A DNA stretch of 64,000 bases from CAWCDJ01 sp963794265 (lineage in GTDB: Bacteria > Acidobacteriota > Terriglobia > Bryobacterales > Bryobacteraceae). The translations under genes were made by a program, and so were the position numbers. This document shows positions 15,818 to 24,617 of this stretch, in pieces. The stretch spans positions 682,001 through 746,000 of the forward strand of contig CAWCDJ010000001.1 of assembly GCA_963794265.1 (NCBI GenBank), read 5' to 3'. Within the stretch, counting starts at the first letter, position 1. The number at the start of each line of letters is the position of its first letter. The notes beneath the pieces are model-generated. The model was given only the letters and a program-made list of their open reading frames with translations, searched no databases and was not told the origin of the DNA.

Positions 15818-17317
15818 TTGTCTACTCGAGCCACTCAGGAGTTGCCCCGCACCCTAGGCACGCTTCGACAGAGTTTCTATTCCGAAGCGAGGATCGCCTG
15901 CCAAACCGTCAAGGACGAACTCCGCAGCAATCTGATTTGTAAGATTCAACGCGGCGACACCTTGTTTCCAGGTATTCTCGGTTACGAAGACACGGTTGTC
16001 CCGCAGGTAATCAACGCCGTTCTTTCCCGGCATAACTTCATTTTGTTGGGTTTGCGCGGCCAGGCTAAAACGCGGCTCATCCGCCAGCTCACCTCGCTGC
16101 TGGACGAATTCACCCCTTACGTGGAGGGCTGCGAAATCCACGACAATCCATACCGGCCAACCTGCCGGCGGTGTATCGATCTGATCGCCGATCAGGGCGA
16201 TCAAACACCCATCGGCTGGCTCGAGCGTCATCAGCGGTATGTGGAAAAGCTCGCGACCCCGGATGTGACGATCGCGGATATGATCGGCGACATCGACCCG
16301 ATCAAAGCCGCGCGCCGCGGCCAGGATATCTCGAACGAGCTGACGGTGCATTACGGCCTGCTCCCGCGCGCCAATCGCGGCATCTTCGCCATCAACGAAC
16401 TGCCGGACCTGGCGGGCAAGATCCAGGTCGGCCTCTTCAACATCATGCAGGAAGGGGACGTGCAGATTAAGGGCTATCCAGTCCGGCTGCCGCTCGACCT
16501 GATGCTGGTGTTCACCGCCAACCCGGAAGACTACACGGCCCGCGGCAAAATCATCACGCCGCTCAAAGACCGAATCGGGAGCGAGATCCGGACGCACTAT
16601 CCGGCCATCGTCGAACAGGGCATCGCCATCACCGAGCAGGAGGCATGGCTCGATCGTTCTTCTCCCGTGGAAGTGCGGGTTCCGAATTACATGAAGGAGG
16701 TCGTCGAACAACTCGCCTTCCTGGCTCGCGAGGATAAGCGCATCGACAAGCGCTCCGGCGTCTCGCAGCGGCTGCCCATCTCGGTGCTGGAGAACGTCGT
16801 CTCGAATGCGGAGCGCCGCGCTCTCCGGGCGAAAGAAGCCGTGGCGGTGCCGCGCATCGTAGACCTGTTTTCCGCGCTGCCCGCAATTACCGGAAAGCTC
16901 GAACTCGAATACGAAGGCGAACTCAAGGGCGGCGATACGGTGGCGCGCGAGATCATCCGGACCGCGGTTGGCCGCGTGTACGACCACTACTTCGACGGAG
17001 CCAACGTCTCGCAGATCGTGCAGTGGTTCGACTTGGGCGGGTCCCTGAAACTCGATGAGAACGTGGATTCGTCGACCATGGTGAAGCAACTGGGCGGGAT
17101 TCAGGGCCTGATGGAAAAGGTGAAGGCGCTGGGGCTTACGCATAACGAGCCGGATCCCGTACGCGCTTCGGCGGCCGAGTTCATCCTGGAGGGGTTGCAC
17201 TCGCACCGCCGCATCAGCCGCAGTGAAGAGAGGGGATTCGCGGCCGAAGAGAAACGCCGCGAGCCGCGGGAAGAAGGACGCCCCGAGCGCCCCAATTTCC
17301 GCCGTCAATACAACTGA
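15818..17317 (+). CDS. MoxR/ChlI-like AAA+ ATPase
   Basis: 499-aa ATPase related to magnesium-chelatase subunit I and MoxR proteins. The start is TTG 15818, preceded by AGGGGGG (15806-15812). The nucleotide-binding loop reads LLGLRGQAKTRLIR (about 76-88) in place of GxxGxGKT, and the Walker B strand reads GIFAINELPDL, with Asn for the usual Asp. CEIHDNPYRPTCRRC (105-119) gives Cys-x2-His and Cys-x2-Cys and looks like a small zinc site. VFTANPEDYTARGKI is the sensor region. The VWA gene follows 51 bases later; together they form the ATPase plus MIDAS-protein pair typical of MoxR-type chaperones. Client unknown. Confidence 0.85.
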   Translation: MSTRATQELPRTLGTLRQSFYSEARIACQTVKDELRSNLICKIQRGDTLFPGILGYEDTVVPQVINAVLSRHNFILLGLRGQAKTRLIRQLTSLLDEFTPYVEGCEIHDNPYRPTCRRCIDLIADQGDQTPIGWLERHQRYVEKLATPDVTIADMIGDIDPIKAARRGQDISNELTVHYGLLPRANRGIFAINELPDLAGKIQVGLFNIMQEGDVQIKGYPVRLPLDLMLVFTANPEDYTARGKIITPLKDRIGSEIRTHYPAIVEQGIAITEQEAWLDRSSPVEVRVPNYMKEVVEQLAFLAREDKRIDKRSGVSQRLPISVLENVVSNAERRALRAKEAVAVPRIVDLFSALPAITGKLELEYEGELKGGDTVAREIIRTAVGRVYDHYFDGANVSQIVQWFDLGGSLKLDENVDSSTMVKQLGGIQGLMEKVKALGLTHNEPDPVRASAAEFILEGLHSHRRISRSEERGFAAEEKRREPREEGRPERPNFRRQYN

Positions 17318-17368
17318 TCGCACAGAGCCGCGACCGTGAGGGAGCGGGCGCAGGCTTGGGGGGGTGTC

Positions 17369-18607
17369 ATGAAGTGGGTACACTATTCGCGCTACACCGG
17401 CGAAGACCTGGGAATCGGCGCCGAGGACCTGCTGCAGGCGCTCTCCGACTTTCTTCTGGAGAGCGGCTTCAATACCCAGTACATGCCGTTCAGCGAGTGG
17501 AATCAGCACACGCTCGAAGATCTCAAACAGGCCATCCAACAAGCCCTCGAGCAGGGCAAACTGTTCGACAGCGACGCGCTCGAAGAGATGATGCAGAAGC
17601 TCCAGCAGATGTCGCCGGAGCAAATGGACAAACTGCTCGAAAACCTTGTCCAGAAGATGGTGGACGAGGGCCAGATCACCATCGAGGAGCCCTCCCAGGA
17701 ACAGGCCGCGGCCCCCGGCGTGGGTAACGGCAAGGAGACCAAGGTCAAGTTCGAGGTAACCGACAAGTCGCTCGACTTTCTCGGTTTCAAGACGTTGAAG
17801 GATCTGCTCGGCTCGCTCGGCAAGTCGAGTTTCGGCCGCCACGACACACGCGATCTCGCCACCGGGATCGAAGCGTCGGGTTCCTCCAAGGCATACGAAT
17901 TCGGCGACACCCTGAACCTCGACGTCAGCGAGACCCTCTTCTCCGCCATCCGACGCGAGGGTGCCAAGGTGCCGCTCGACATGGACTACTCCGACCTGCA
18001 CGTGCACCAGTGCGAGTACCAGAGCTCCTGCGCCACCGTGCTGATGCTCGATTGCAGCCACAGCATGATTCTCTATGGCGAGGACCGCTTCACCCCCGCC
18101 AAAAAGGTGGCGCTGGCGCTCGCGCACCTGATCCGCACCCAGTATCCCGGCGACAGCCTGCGCTGCGTCCTGTTCCACGACACGGCCGAAGAGCTCGCGC
18201 TCAGCCAACTGGCGCGCGTGCAGGTAGGCCCGTACTACACCAACACGCGGGACGGCCTGATTCTGGCGCAGAAACTGCTCAACCAGGAACGCAAGGACAT
18301 GCGGCAGATCGTCATGATCACCGACGGCAAGCCCAGTTGCCTGACGCTCGAAGACGGCCGCATGTACAAGAACGCCTTCGGGCTCGATCCGCTGGTGATC
18401 AGCCGGACGCTCGAAGAGGTCAACCGCTGCAAGAAGCAGGGCATCCTGATCAATACCTTCATGCTGGCCAGCGATTACGGGCTGGTCAACTTCGTGCAGA
18501 AGGTGACCGAGATCTGCCGCGGCAAGGCCTATTTCACGACGCCCTTCACCCTGGGGCAGTACCTGCTAATGGATTACATGAACCGCAAGACGCGGACCAT
18601 TCACTAA
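17369..18607 (+). CDS. VWA-domain protein, partner of the MoxR-like ATPase
   Basis: 412-aa cytosolic protein. The N-terminus (MKWVHYSRYTGEDLGIGAED) and the Gln/Met/Glu-rich helical middle (about 50-115) precede a VWA domain whose metal motif DCSHS (228-232) fits DxSxS. Further landmarks are PGDSLRCVLFHDTAEEL, IVMITDGKPSCLT and a C-terminal KAYFTTPFTLGQYLLMDYM. Proteins of this kind resemble BchD/CoxE-type partners that present substrates to MoxR ATPases for metal insertion or remodelling. ATG 17369 is taken because conservation begins there; the upstream 11 codons look untranslated. Confidence 0.85.
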   Translation: MKWVHYSRYTGEDLGIGAEDLLQALSDFLLESGFNTQYMPFSEWNQHTLEDLKQAIQQALEQGKLFDSDALEEMMQKLQQMSPEQMDKLLENLVQKMVDEGQITIEEPSQEQAAAPGVGNGKETKVKFEVTDKSLDFLGFKTLKDLLGSLGKSSFGRHDTRDLATGIEASGSSKAYEFGDTLNLDVSETLFSAIRREGAKVPLDMDYSDLHVHQCEYQSSCATVLMLDCSHSMILYGEDRFTPAKKVALALAHLIRTQYPGDSLRCVLFHDTAEELALSQLARVQVGPYYTNTRDGLILAQKLLNQERKDMRQIVMITDGKPSCLTLEDGRMYKNAFGLDPLVISRTLEEVNRCKKQGILINTFMLASDYGLVNFVQKVTEICRGKAYFTTPFTLGQYLLMDYMNRKTRTIH

Positions 18608-18700
18608 CTTCCCGCGCCCTTATGGCTGGAAGATACTCCCGGACCCGCATCCGGCGAGGCGGTCTTTCGATGCATTATGGGAGCGATAGGGGAAGCAGGA

Positions 18701-19225
18701 ATGAGTCGAACTCGTCTGACGATTGCAGGCGCCGTGCTGGCCGTGGCACCGGCGCTTTTTTGGGGCGCGGAGCCGCAACAAATCGAGCTGCAGTGGAGCG
18801 AACTCGGCCCGCGCATCGGGCACAACAAGGTCTCGCTGGCCTTGCCCGGCGGCGTGTACATCGAAGGCAAGGTTCGAGAGGTCTCGGCCGACGGTCTTCG
18901 CCTGAAGATTTCGAAGACCTCCGACAGCCGCGCGCAACCCAGGGGCGTGCACGTGATTCCCCGGCAGTACGTCTCCGTGCTGCACCTGACGGAGTACCGT
19001 AAACTCGGCCGGCTGCTTGGAACGCTGGGGGCGGCGGGCGCGACGGCCGGCGTCGCGGCGGCCAACTACCCGGATCTCTACGAAGGACCCGCGATTGTCG
19101 CGGTGCCCGCGGTCGTCGCAGCGGGAACGGTGGGGGCCGGGGTGGCCGGCTACTTCGTGGGGAAGCGGCTGGACAAGCGCGAGGTGGAGATCCGGATTGT
19201 CCGCGGCCCGGGCCGGCCGCAATAG
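18701..19225 (+). CDS. exported protein with C-terminal membrane helices, hypothetical
   Basis: 174 aa. N-terminal signal sequence (MSRTRLTIAGAVLAVAPALF), then a beta-rich region about 25-95 (VSLALPGGVYIEGKVREVSA, VIPRQYVSVLHLTEYRK) resembling Sm-like or small barrel domains. Two Ala/Gly-rich hydrophobic helices follow at about 105-150, with a basic tail (KRLDKREVEIRIVRG). GGAAGCAGGA precedes ATG 18701. It lies in line with the MoxR/VWA genes (93 bases after) and 27 bases before fabD. Family not recognised. Confidence 0.6.
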   Translation: MSRTRLTIAGAVLAVAPALFWGAEPQQIELQWSELGPRIGHNKVSLALPGGVYIEGKVREVSADGLRLKISKTSDSRAQPRGVHVIPRQYVSVLHLTEYRKLGRLLGTLGAAGATAGVAAANYPDLYEGPAIVAVPAVVAAGTVGAGVAGYFVGKRLDKREVEIRIVRGPGRPQ

Positions 19226-19241
19226 CCGCCGGTTGGGCGGT

Positions 19242-19247
19242 TATAAT
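19242..19247 (+). promoter_or_regulatory. TATAAT box directly before fabD
   Basis: A consensus -10 hexamer ending five bases before the TTG start of fabD. Transcription would begin at or within a base or two of the start codon. No -35 consensus is evident. Confidence 0.45.
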
Positions 19248-19252
19248 CTTCT

Positions 19253-20173
19253 TTGACACCGAAAACCGCTTTTCTTTTTCCGGGCCAGGGATCCCAGGCG
19301 CCCGGTATGGGCAAAGCCCTTGCCGCCGGGTTTGCCGTGGCACGCCAGGCCTTCGAGGAGGCCGACGATGCCCTCGGCTTCTCGATCTCGCGCCTCTGTT
19401 TCGAGGGACCCGAGGACCAGCTCAAATTGACGGAAAACACCCAGCCGGCCCTGCTGGCGGTTTCCACCGCCGCCTGGCGCGTGCTGCGCGAGCGCAGGAT
19501 GGCTCCCGATTCGGTTGCCGGCCACAGCCTGGGCGAGTACTCGGCGCTGGTCGCCGCCGGCAGCCTGGAATTCGCCGACGCCCTGCGCCTGGTGCGCAAC
19601 CGGGGACGCTACATGCAGCAAGCCGTTCCACCGGGCGTAGGCGCCATGGCCGCGCTTCTCAAACTGCCGGAGGGCAAACTCCAAGGCATACTGGAACAGG
19701 CGGCGCAGGGGGAAATCGTAAGTGCCGCAAACATGAATTCACCCGACCAGGTGGTGATCGCGGGCCATGCGGGCGCGGTCAACCGGGCCATGGAACTGGC
19801 GAAAGCCGCCGGCGCTCGCCGAGCCGTGCTGCTGCCGGTCAGCGCTCCCTTCCACTGCTCCCTGATGGCGCCCGCCCAGGAATGCCTGCGGGTGGATCTC
19901 GATGCCGTGGCTTTCCGGGACCTGGGCTTTCCCCTGGTGAACAACTGGCAGGCCCGGGTGATTACCACAGGACCGGAAGCGCGCGAGGGCCTGTATCAGC
20001 AGGTGCCGAACCCTGTGCGATGGGTGGAAACGATCCGTGTGCTTGCCGCTCGGGGGGTGACGCGGTTCATCGAGACGGGCGCGGGCGGGGTTCTGACCGG
20101 GCTCTTGCGCAGCATCGACCCGTCGCTTTCCGGGCAGAAATTCGGAGACCCCGCCGATCTGGAAAAGCTGTAG
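19253..20173 (+). CDS. fabD: malonyl-CoA:ACP transacylase
   Basis: 306-aa enzyme that loads malonyl groups onto acyl carrier protein for fatty-acid synthesis. FLFPGQGSQAPGMG is the N-terminal signature, GHSLGEYSAL holds the nucleophile Ser92, PFHCSLM holds His201, and FIETGAGGVLTGL near the end is conserved. No other fab gene is adjacent, so it is detached from a fatty-acid operon. The start is TTG at 19253, with a TATAAT box five bases before it and no Shine-Dalgarno, suggesting leaderless translation; no in-frame ATG fits the conserved N-terminus. Confidence 0.94.
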   Translation: MTPKTAFLFPGQGSQAPGMGKALAAGFAVARQAFEEADDALGFSISRLCFEGPEDQLKLTENTQPALLAVSTAAWRVLRERRMAPDSVAGHSLGEYSALVAAGSLEFADALRLVRNRGRYMQQAVPPGVGAMAALLKLPEGKLQGILEQAAQGEIVSAANMNSPDQVVIAGHAGAVNRAMELAKAAGARRAVLLPVSAPFHCSLMAPAQECLRVDLDAVAFRDLGFPLVNNWQARVITTGPEAREGLYQQVPNPVRWVETIRVLAARGVTRFIETGAGGVLTGLLRSIDPSLSGQKFGDPADLEKL

Positions 20174-20186
20174 GCCGGCGGCCCGG

Positions 20187-20495
20187 CTACTTGCGAGGCA
20201 CCGTCCCCAGGATTCGTGCGATGACCGGCTGCGACGCGAGGTCGAAAAACCCGTCGGCGTCGGCTTCAATCAGCCGCGCGATTTCCGAGATTCGCGCAAA
20301 ATACTCCAAACGCTCCTCAAACCCCGCTTTCGGGTTCGAGAATCGCTGGATCAGAGCCTGCAGAAATCGCGCCTTGGTGCGCATCGCTTCGGCGATCGGC
20401 CCGCTATTCTCGTCCAGGAATCGGCTGGCCGTGCTCTCGGCGTTCCGCAGTTCTTCCTTACTCCATTTTCCGTAGTGGGGTTGCTCGTCCGGCAT
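20187..20495 (-). CDS. hypothetical helical protein
   Basis: 102-aa soluble protein, almost entirely helical (EELRNAESTASRFLDENSGP, RTKARFLQALIQRFSN, LEYFARISEIARLIEADADG). No family recognised. ATG 20495 is preferred to GTG 20504 because AAGGTGAG lies just above it. It converges on fabD, with 13 bases between the stops. Confidence 0.6.
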   Translation of the reverse strand: MPDEQPHYGKWSKEELRNAESTASRFLDENSGPIAEAMRTKARFLQALIQRFSNPKAGFEERLEYFARISEIARLIEADADGFFDLASQPVIARILGTVPRK

Positions 20496-20608
20496 ACGGC
20501 TCACCTTATTGCCAGCCTAGATTTGCGAGCCGCGAAACTTGAACAGGAGAGGGAGGGGTGGTGCGAGTTCCTAAAATCGCTTTAAAAGGTCTGGCCCGAC
20601 ACGAAAAT

Positions 20609-20638
20609 TCGACAAACCTCTGACTCCGAGTGTACACT
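20609..20638 (+). promoter_or_regulatory. candidate sigma-70 promoter for the zinc-ribbon gene
   Basis: TCGACA (20609-20614), an 18-base spacer and TACACT (20633-20638), in an AT-rich part of the intergenic region about 95 bases before the TTG start of the next gene. Confidence 0.4.
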
Positions 20639-20732
20639 ATCGAACAATTAATTTCTACAATCGTCAGGCGCGCTCTTGTTCATCTGTTAGCGTGGAGGAG
20701 AGGCGTCCGGAACCCGGGAGGAACGGCATACC

Positions 20733-20951
20733 TTGAGCGCGACAGACGCGGACGGAATCGCGCGTTGTCCAGCTTGTGGGGGTAGGGATTTACGCCCTTC
20801 CCACAGTCAGGGCCTGCGCGACACGATCATGCTTCATTTTCACCGAAGTCCCTGGAGATGCAGGAGTTGCGGGCACCGCTTTTTCCGTAGGCTGGAACTC
20901 GAAGAGGCCGGGTCCAGCGCTTCTTCCGAACCTGGCGGGCGTTCCGCTTAG
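20733..20951 (+). CDS. small zinc-ribbon protein
   Basis: 72 aa. CPACGG at residues 12-17 and CRSCGHRFF near 43-51 make a two-knuckle zinc ribbon separated by a basic, aromatic linker (DTIMLHFHRSPWR). The C-terminus is acidic and Ser-rich. The start is TTG 20733, with GGGAGG about ten bases upstream. The last codon is eight bases from the stop of the opposing deaminase gene. A nucleic-acid or protein-binding role is likely but not shown. Confidence 0.6.
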   Translation: MSATDADGIARCPACGGRDLRPSHSQGLRDTIMLHFHRSPWRCRSCGHRFFRRLELEEAGSSASSEPGGRSA

Positions 20952-20959
20952 CGCCGGCC

Positions 20960-21412
20960 CTAAACCCTGCGCACGCGGATTCCGGCCTCGCCGAAGAGTA
21001 TTTCCACCATGCGGAAGTGCTCGTCGTAATAGGCGCTGGAATACTGCGCCATGCGCTCGCAGGACACGACCACCTCGATAATTCCCGCTTGCACGATGGC
21101 CCTGGCGCAATCCATGCACGGCATGATCTCCACGTAGATGGTGCAGTCCTCGGTAGCGGTGCCGGCGCGCGCCGCGTTGCAGATCGCGTTGCGCTCGGCG
21201 TGCTCGATCCAGAGATACTTCGTGGGCCGTTCCAAACGCTCGGGAACATCGTCGCGGATGCCGCGCGGGAACGAGTTGTAGCCGGTCGAGCGGATCTCCC
21301 GGTTGGGACCGATAATCACGCAACCCACCTGCGTATTCGGGTCCTTGCTGCGGGCCGCGACCACCTTGCAGATATCGAGATAATACTGATCCCAGGAAGG
21401 TATGCTACGCAT
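20960..21412 (-). CDS. deoxycytidylate (dCMP) deaminase family protein
   Basis: 150-aa zinc deaminase of the ComEB/dCMP-deaminase type, converting dCMP to dUMP for thymidylate supply. HAERNAICNAAR (71-82) supplies the His ligand and catalytic Glu73, and PCMDCARAIVQAG (98-110) supplies the two Cys ligands. RSKDPNTQVGCVIIGPNREI is the typical N-terminal strand-helix. Upstream in-frame codons to 21523 overlap the divergent S9 gene and are not conserved, so ATG 21412 is taken. The 46-base divergent spacer must hold both promoters. Confidence 0.9.
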   Translation of the reverse strand: MRSIPSWDQYYLDICKVVAARSKDPNTQVGCVIIGPNREIRSTGYNSFPRGIRDDVPERLERPTKYLWIEHAERNAICNAARAGTATEDCTIYVEIMPCMDCARAIVQAGIIEVVVSCERMAQYSSAYYDEHFRMVEILFGEAGIRVRRV

Positions 21413-21445
21413 GGTTCTATCAACTGTAGCAGACCCGCCACGGTC

Positions 21446-21451
21446 TATAAT
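21446..21451 (+). promoter_or_regulatory. -10 box of the S9 peptidase gene, leaderless spacing
   Basis: Consensus TATAAT seven bases before ATG 21459. The intervening bases contain no Shine-Dalgarno sequence. It lies inside the 46-base divergent spacer with the deaminase gene. Confidence 0.5.
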
Positions 21452-21458
21452 GTCCGGG

Positions 21459-23450
21459 ATGACCTCGAAGATTCTCTGCGGTTGTCTGCTGACGGCCGCC
21501 CTTGCCGGCGCCGCGGTTCCCACGCTAGACCAGACTCTCGGGATGGAATCGGTCAGCGGCGCGCAGATCTCACCGGACGGCCGCTATGTGGCGTATACGG
21601 TGCAACAGACCAACTGGGAAGACGACGAATTCGTCCAGCAGATCTGGATCGCCGTACCGGCAACCGGCGAGCGCTATCTACTCACCAGCGGTAGGAAATC
21701 GAGCAACAGTCCGGAATGGGCGCCCGACTCGCGGCACATTGCGTTTCTCTCCGACCGAAGCGGCAAACGACAGATCTACGTGATTTCCGTGCAGGGCGGA
21801 GAGGCTTCGCAACTGACCGATGAGGAGAACGGAGCGAATTCGCCGGCGTGGTCGCCGGATGGGCGGTCCATCGCCTTCACTTCCACCGGCGCCGAATCCA
21901 AGGCCAGGAAGGACCGCAAGGAGAAGTACGGCGATTTTGCAATCGTGAGCGGCGATTACACGATGACCCACCTGTGGCGGGTGGCGGTGCCGGCCGAATT
22001 CCCCGCCGACCCGAAGAAACTCCCCAAGCCCGAAGCCCTGACCACCGGAACCGACTTCAGCGTCGAGTCGTTTTCCTGGTCCCCCGACGGCACGCGAATC
22101 GCCTTCAGCGCCACCCGCGATCCGGACCTCGGCTCCGAGGATACCGAGCAACTCTATCTGCTCGACCTCTCGGACCGTCACGTCCGAAAACTGCTCGACG
22201 GCGGCGGACCGAACGGCAACCCCAAGTGGTCGCCCGACGGAAGACAGATCGCCTACGTCACTTCCGCGGGCAGTCCTTCTTTCTATTACATGAACCGGCG
22301 CATCGCCGTGATTCCGGCCGGCGGCGGAACGCCTCGCATCCTTACCGAAGCCTTTGACGAAGATCCCAACCTGATCGACTGGGGCCCCGGCGGCATCTAC
22401 TTCGGTGCCTTGCAGAAGACCTACGCGCACCTTTTCCGCGTCGACCCCGCGACCGCCGGAATTCGCCGCATCAGCGGGCCCGACCGGTTCCTGGTGGGAG
22501 GCGCGTCGTTCACTAAAGATCACCGGACGGTGGCTGCCACCGGCGCTGGGCCTAATGAGTTCATGGAAGTGCTGGTCTCGCCCGTGGACGATTTCCATCC
22601 GCGCTATCTGACCAGCGTGTCCGCGCAGTACAAGGATTTTCAACTGGCCACCCGCGAGGTAATCGAGTGGAAGGCAGCCGACGGCACAGCGGTCGAGGGC
22701 ATTCTCATCAAGCCGGCCGATTACGATGCCACCCGCAAGTATCCGCTGCTGGTGGTGATCCACGGCGGCCCTACCGGCGTCGATACGCCCGTGCGCTCCG
22801 CCGACCGCTACTATCCGGTCGAGCGCTTTGCGGCGAAAGGCGCGCTGATCCTCCGGCCGAATTACCGGGGCTCGGCCGGCTACGGAGAGAAGTTTCGATC
22901 GCTCAACGTGCGCAACCTGGGGGTGGGCGACTACCAAGACGTGATTTCGGGCGTGGACTACCTGATCGCGAAGGGCATGGTCGATAAGGACCGCGTCGGC
23001 GCTATGGGCTGGAGCGAGGGCGGTTACATATCGGCGTTCATCACCTGTTACAGCCGGCGGTTTAAGGCTGTTTCGGTTGGCGCCGGTATCTCGGATTGGA
23101 TGACTTACTACGCCAACACCGATATTCACCCGTTCACGCGACAGTATCTCAAGGCCACCCCCTGGGACGACCCGGAAATTTACCGTAAGACGTCGCCCAT
23201 CACTTATGTAAGTCGCGCCCAGACCCCTACGCTGATCCAGCAGGGCGACCAGGACAAGCGCGTCCCGCCGCCCAACTCCTTCGAGCTGTACCAGGCGCTA
23301 AAGGACCGCGGGGTACCGGTGAAATTCATCCTCTACAAGGGCTTCGGACATCCCATCAATAAGCCCAAGCAGCAGCGCGCGGTAATGGAACACAATTACA
23401 CGTGGTTCAGCAAGTACATCTGGGGGGAACAGGTGGAAGAGCCCAAATGA
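21459..23450 (+). CDS. S9 family prolyl-oligopeptidase-type serine peptidase
   Basis: 663-aa exported peptidase. The N-terminus MTSKILCGCLLTAALAGAA is a signal peptide. Residues about 35-400 form a WD40/TolB-like propeller with repeated SPDGRxIAF motifs (SPDGRYVAYTVQQ, SPDGRSIAFTS, SPDGTRIAFSA, SPDGRQIAYVT). The C-terminal alpha/beta-hydrolase domain holds Ser519 in GWSEGG, Asp599 in GDQDKRV and His631 in GFGHP, a complete triad. Similar to dipeptidyl-peptidase/acylaminoacyl-peptidase enzymes used for scavenging peptides. Its stop abuts that of the opposing Spy-like gene. Confidence 0.93.
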   Translation: MTSKILCGCLLTAALAGAAVPTLDQTLGMESVSGAQISPDGRYVAYTVQQTNWEDDEFVQQIWIAVPATGERYLLTSGRKSSNSPEWAPDSRHIAFLSDRSGKRQIYVISVQGGEASQLTDEENGANSPAWSPDGRSIAFTSTGAESKARKDRKEKYGDFAIVSGDYTMTHLWRVAVPAEFPADPKKLPKPEALTTGTDFSVESFSWSPDGTRIAFSATRDPDLGSEDTEQLYLLDLSDRHVRKLLDGGGPNGNPKWSPDGRQIAYVTSAGSPSFYYMNRRIAVIPAGGGTPRILTEAFDEDPNLIDWGPGGIYFGALQKTYAHLFRVDPATAGIRRISGPDRFLVGGASFTKDHRTVAATGAGPNEFMEVLVSPVDDFHPRYLTSVSAQYKDFQLATREVIEWKAADGTAVEGILIKPADYDATRKYPLLVVIHGGPTGVDTPVRSADRYYPVERFAAKGALILRPNYRGSAGYGEKFRSLNVRNLGVGDYQDVISGVDYLIAKGMVDKDRVGAMGWSEGGYISAFITCYSRRFKAVSVGAGISDWMTYYANTDIHPFTRQYLKATPWDDPEIYRKTSPITYVSRAQTPTLIQQGDQDKRVPPPNSFELYQALKDRGVPVKFILYKGFGHPINKPKQQRAVMEHNYTWFSKYIWGEQVEEPK

Positions 23451-23810
23451 TCAACGGCGTTGGCGGCTGCGCATGTTCTGCATCATGTTTTGCGCTTCCT
23501 CCCGGCGGATCACCTGGAGTTTCTGATACTGGCCGGGAGTCAGAATCGCCCTCACTTTGGGGTCGGTCTCGGCGCGCACGGCTTTGAGTTGCGAGAGTTT
23601 CTGCATGGGTGAGAGCGCGGCGTCGTTTTTGATCGCTTTCACCTTCGGCGCCTGCTCCGCAAGTACGGGCGCGAGTTGCATTTTCTGCCGGGGCGTGAGC
23701 GCCAGTTGTTTCGCCAGTTCCTGGATCTTCTCCTGTCCGTGCAACAACGGGAGAGGCCACAGGAGCCACAAACCAGCCACTACAAACGCCAGAAGCTTCG
23801 GTCGATGCAT
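23451..23810 (-). CDS. Spy/CpxP-like periplasmic protein
   Basis: 119-aa exported helical protein with signal peptide ending near LLHGQ (residue 25). LALTPRQKMQLAPVLAEQAP and LSPMQKLSQLKAVRAETDPK are two LTxxQ-type helices, followed by ILTPGQYQKLQVIRREE. LTPxQ repeats mark the Spy/CpxP superfamily of periplasmic chaperones and stress sensors. A Met/Gln/Arg-rich tail ends the protein. No adjacent two-component genes, so regulation is unclear. Confidence 0.7.
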   Translation of the reverse strand: MHRPKLLAFVVAGLWLLWPLPLLHGQEKIQELAKQLALTPRQKMQLAPVLAEQAPKVKAIKNDAALSPMQKLSQLKAVRAETDPKVRAILTPGQYQKLQVIRREEAQNMMQNMRSRQRR

Positions 23811-23885
23811 GTGCCATCCTTTCGTGCTCTACGCACTTACACGAATCAGGATGCGGAGGCGCGGGGATCGGGCCGCGGAAACGGG

Positions 23886-24611
23886 TTACACGCCGACCGA
23901 GCGGCCGCGAACCCGCCTGCTCAGCGCGGCGATCGCGTCCATCATGCCCCTGCGCGCCTCAGCGAATTTCGCCACCTCGACCGCGCCGGCTTTCAGGTAA
24001 TCGAGCACGATGGCTTCGGCCTTTACGAACTCGGCGGCGGCATGGCCCACTTCATTCGCGATTTCGAGCGGAATGGTCGTGACGCCGTTGGCGTCGGCGT
24101 GGAGCAGGTCGCCGGGCTGGACCGTCACGCCGCCCACGCGCACGGCCCGGTGCAGGTCCACCGTGTGGCTATACCCGTGCGAACAGATGGCGCCGTTGCT
24201 GAAGGCCGGGAATCCGAGGCGGCGCACCTGGTCGAGATCGCGCGCGGCGCCGCTGGTAACCAGCCCTACCGCGCCGAAAGCCTGGTACGTGGTGCACATG
24301 ATCTCGCCGAAGGTGGCCGCGACCGCGGGGTCGTCGAGGTCCTGGTAGACCACCACGGGCGGACCCGGCAGTTCGGCAAAGCGCGCGACCTGCTGGTCGA
24401 GTACGCTATAGACGTCGCCTTCCCGGCGGGGGAACGCGCATCGCATCGTCGCAGTGGATGCGTACCCTACCATGGGCGGCATCTCCGGGAAGCAGGCCCG
24501 GATGCGGGCGTCCATGTACCCGGCATTGCGCGGCCGGAGCTCAAACAACTCGATGGTGTTGCAGATGGTAGGCGTGTCGAATTGCGCCAGAAGCTTCAGG
24601 TCTATGGCCAT
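23886..24611 (-). CDS. RraA-family protein (HMG/CHA aldolase-like)
   Basis: 241-aa protein of the RraA/MenG-like fold. Key block: GLVTSGAARDLDQVRRLGFP, where family aldolases have GxxTDGxxRD around the phosphate/metal site, with Asp replaced by Ser in TSG. DLLHADANGVTTIP is the C-terminal signature. Members include HMG/CHA aldolases of aromatic catabolism and RNase E inhibitors; the next gene upstream on the same strand is a homogentisate-dioxygenase-like gene with six bases between them, favouring a catabolic role. A TAAAAT box lies eight bases before ATG 24611, so it may also have its own leaderless transcript. Confidence 0.8.
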   Translation of the reverse strand: MAIDLKLLAQFDTPTICNTIELFELRPRNAGYMDARIRACFPEMPPMVGYASTATMRCAFPRREGDVYSVLDQQVARFAELPGPPVVVYQDLDDPAVAATFGEIMCTTYQAFGAVGLVTSGAARDLDQVRRLGFPAFSNGAICSHGYSHTVDLHRAVRVGGVTVQPGDLLHADANGVTTIPLEIANEVGHAAAEFVKAEAIVLDYLKAGAVEVAKFAEARRGMMDAIAALSRRVRGRSVGV

Positions 24612-24617
24612 GAAGCA

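Noticed and set aside
15854..18208. Reverse open frame of about 784 codons opposite the MoxR/VWA genes
   Set aside because: Antisense of two well-supported genes, with no domain content.
21402..21459. Upstream in-frame ATG codons for the S9 peptidase
   Set aside because: They would lie within the promoter region and inside the divergent deaminase start; the signal peptide begins at 21459.
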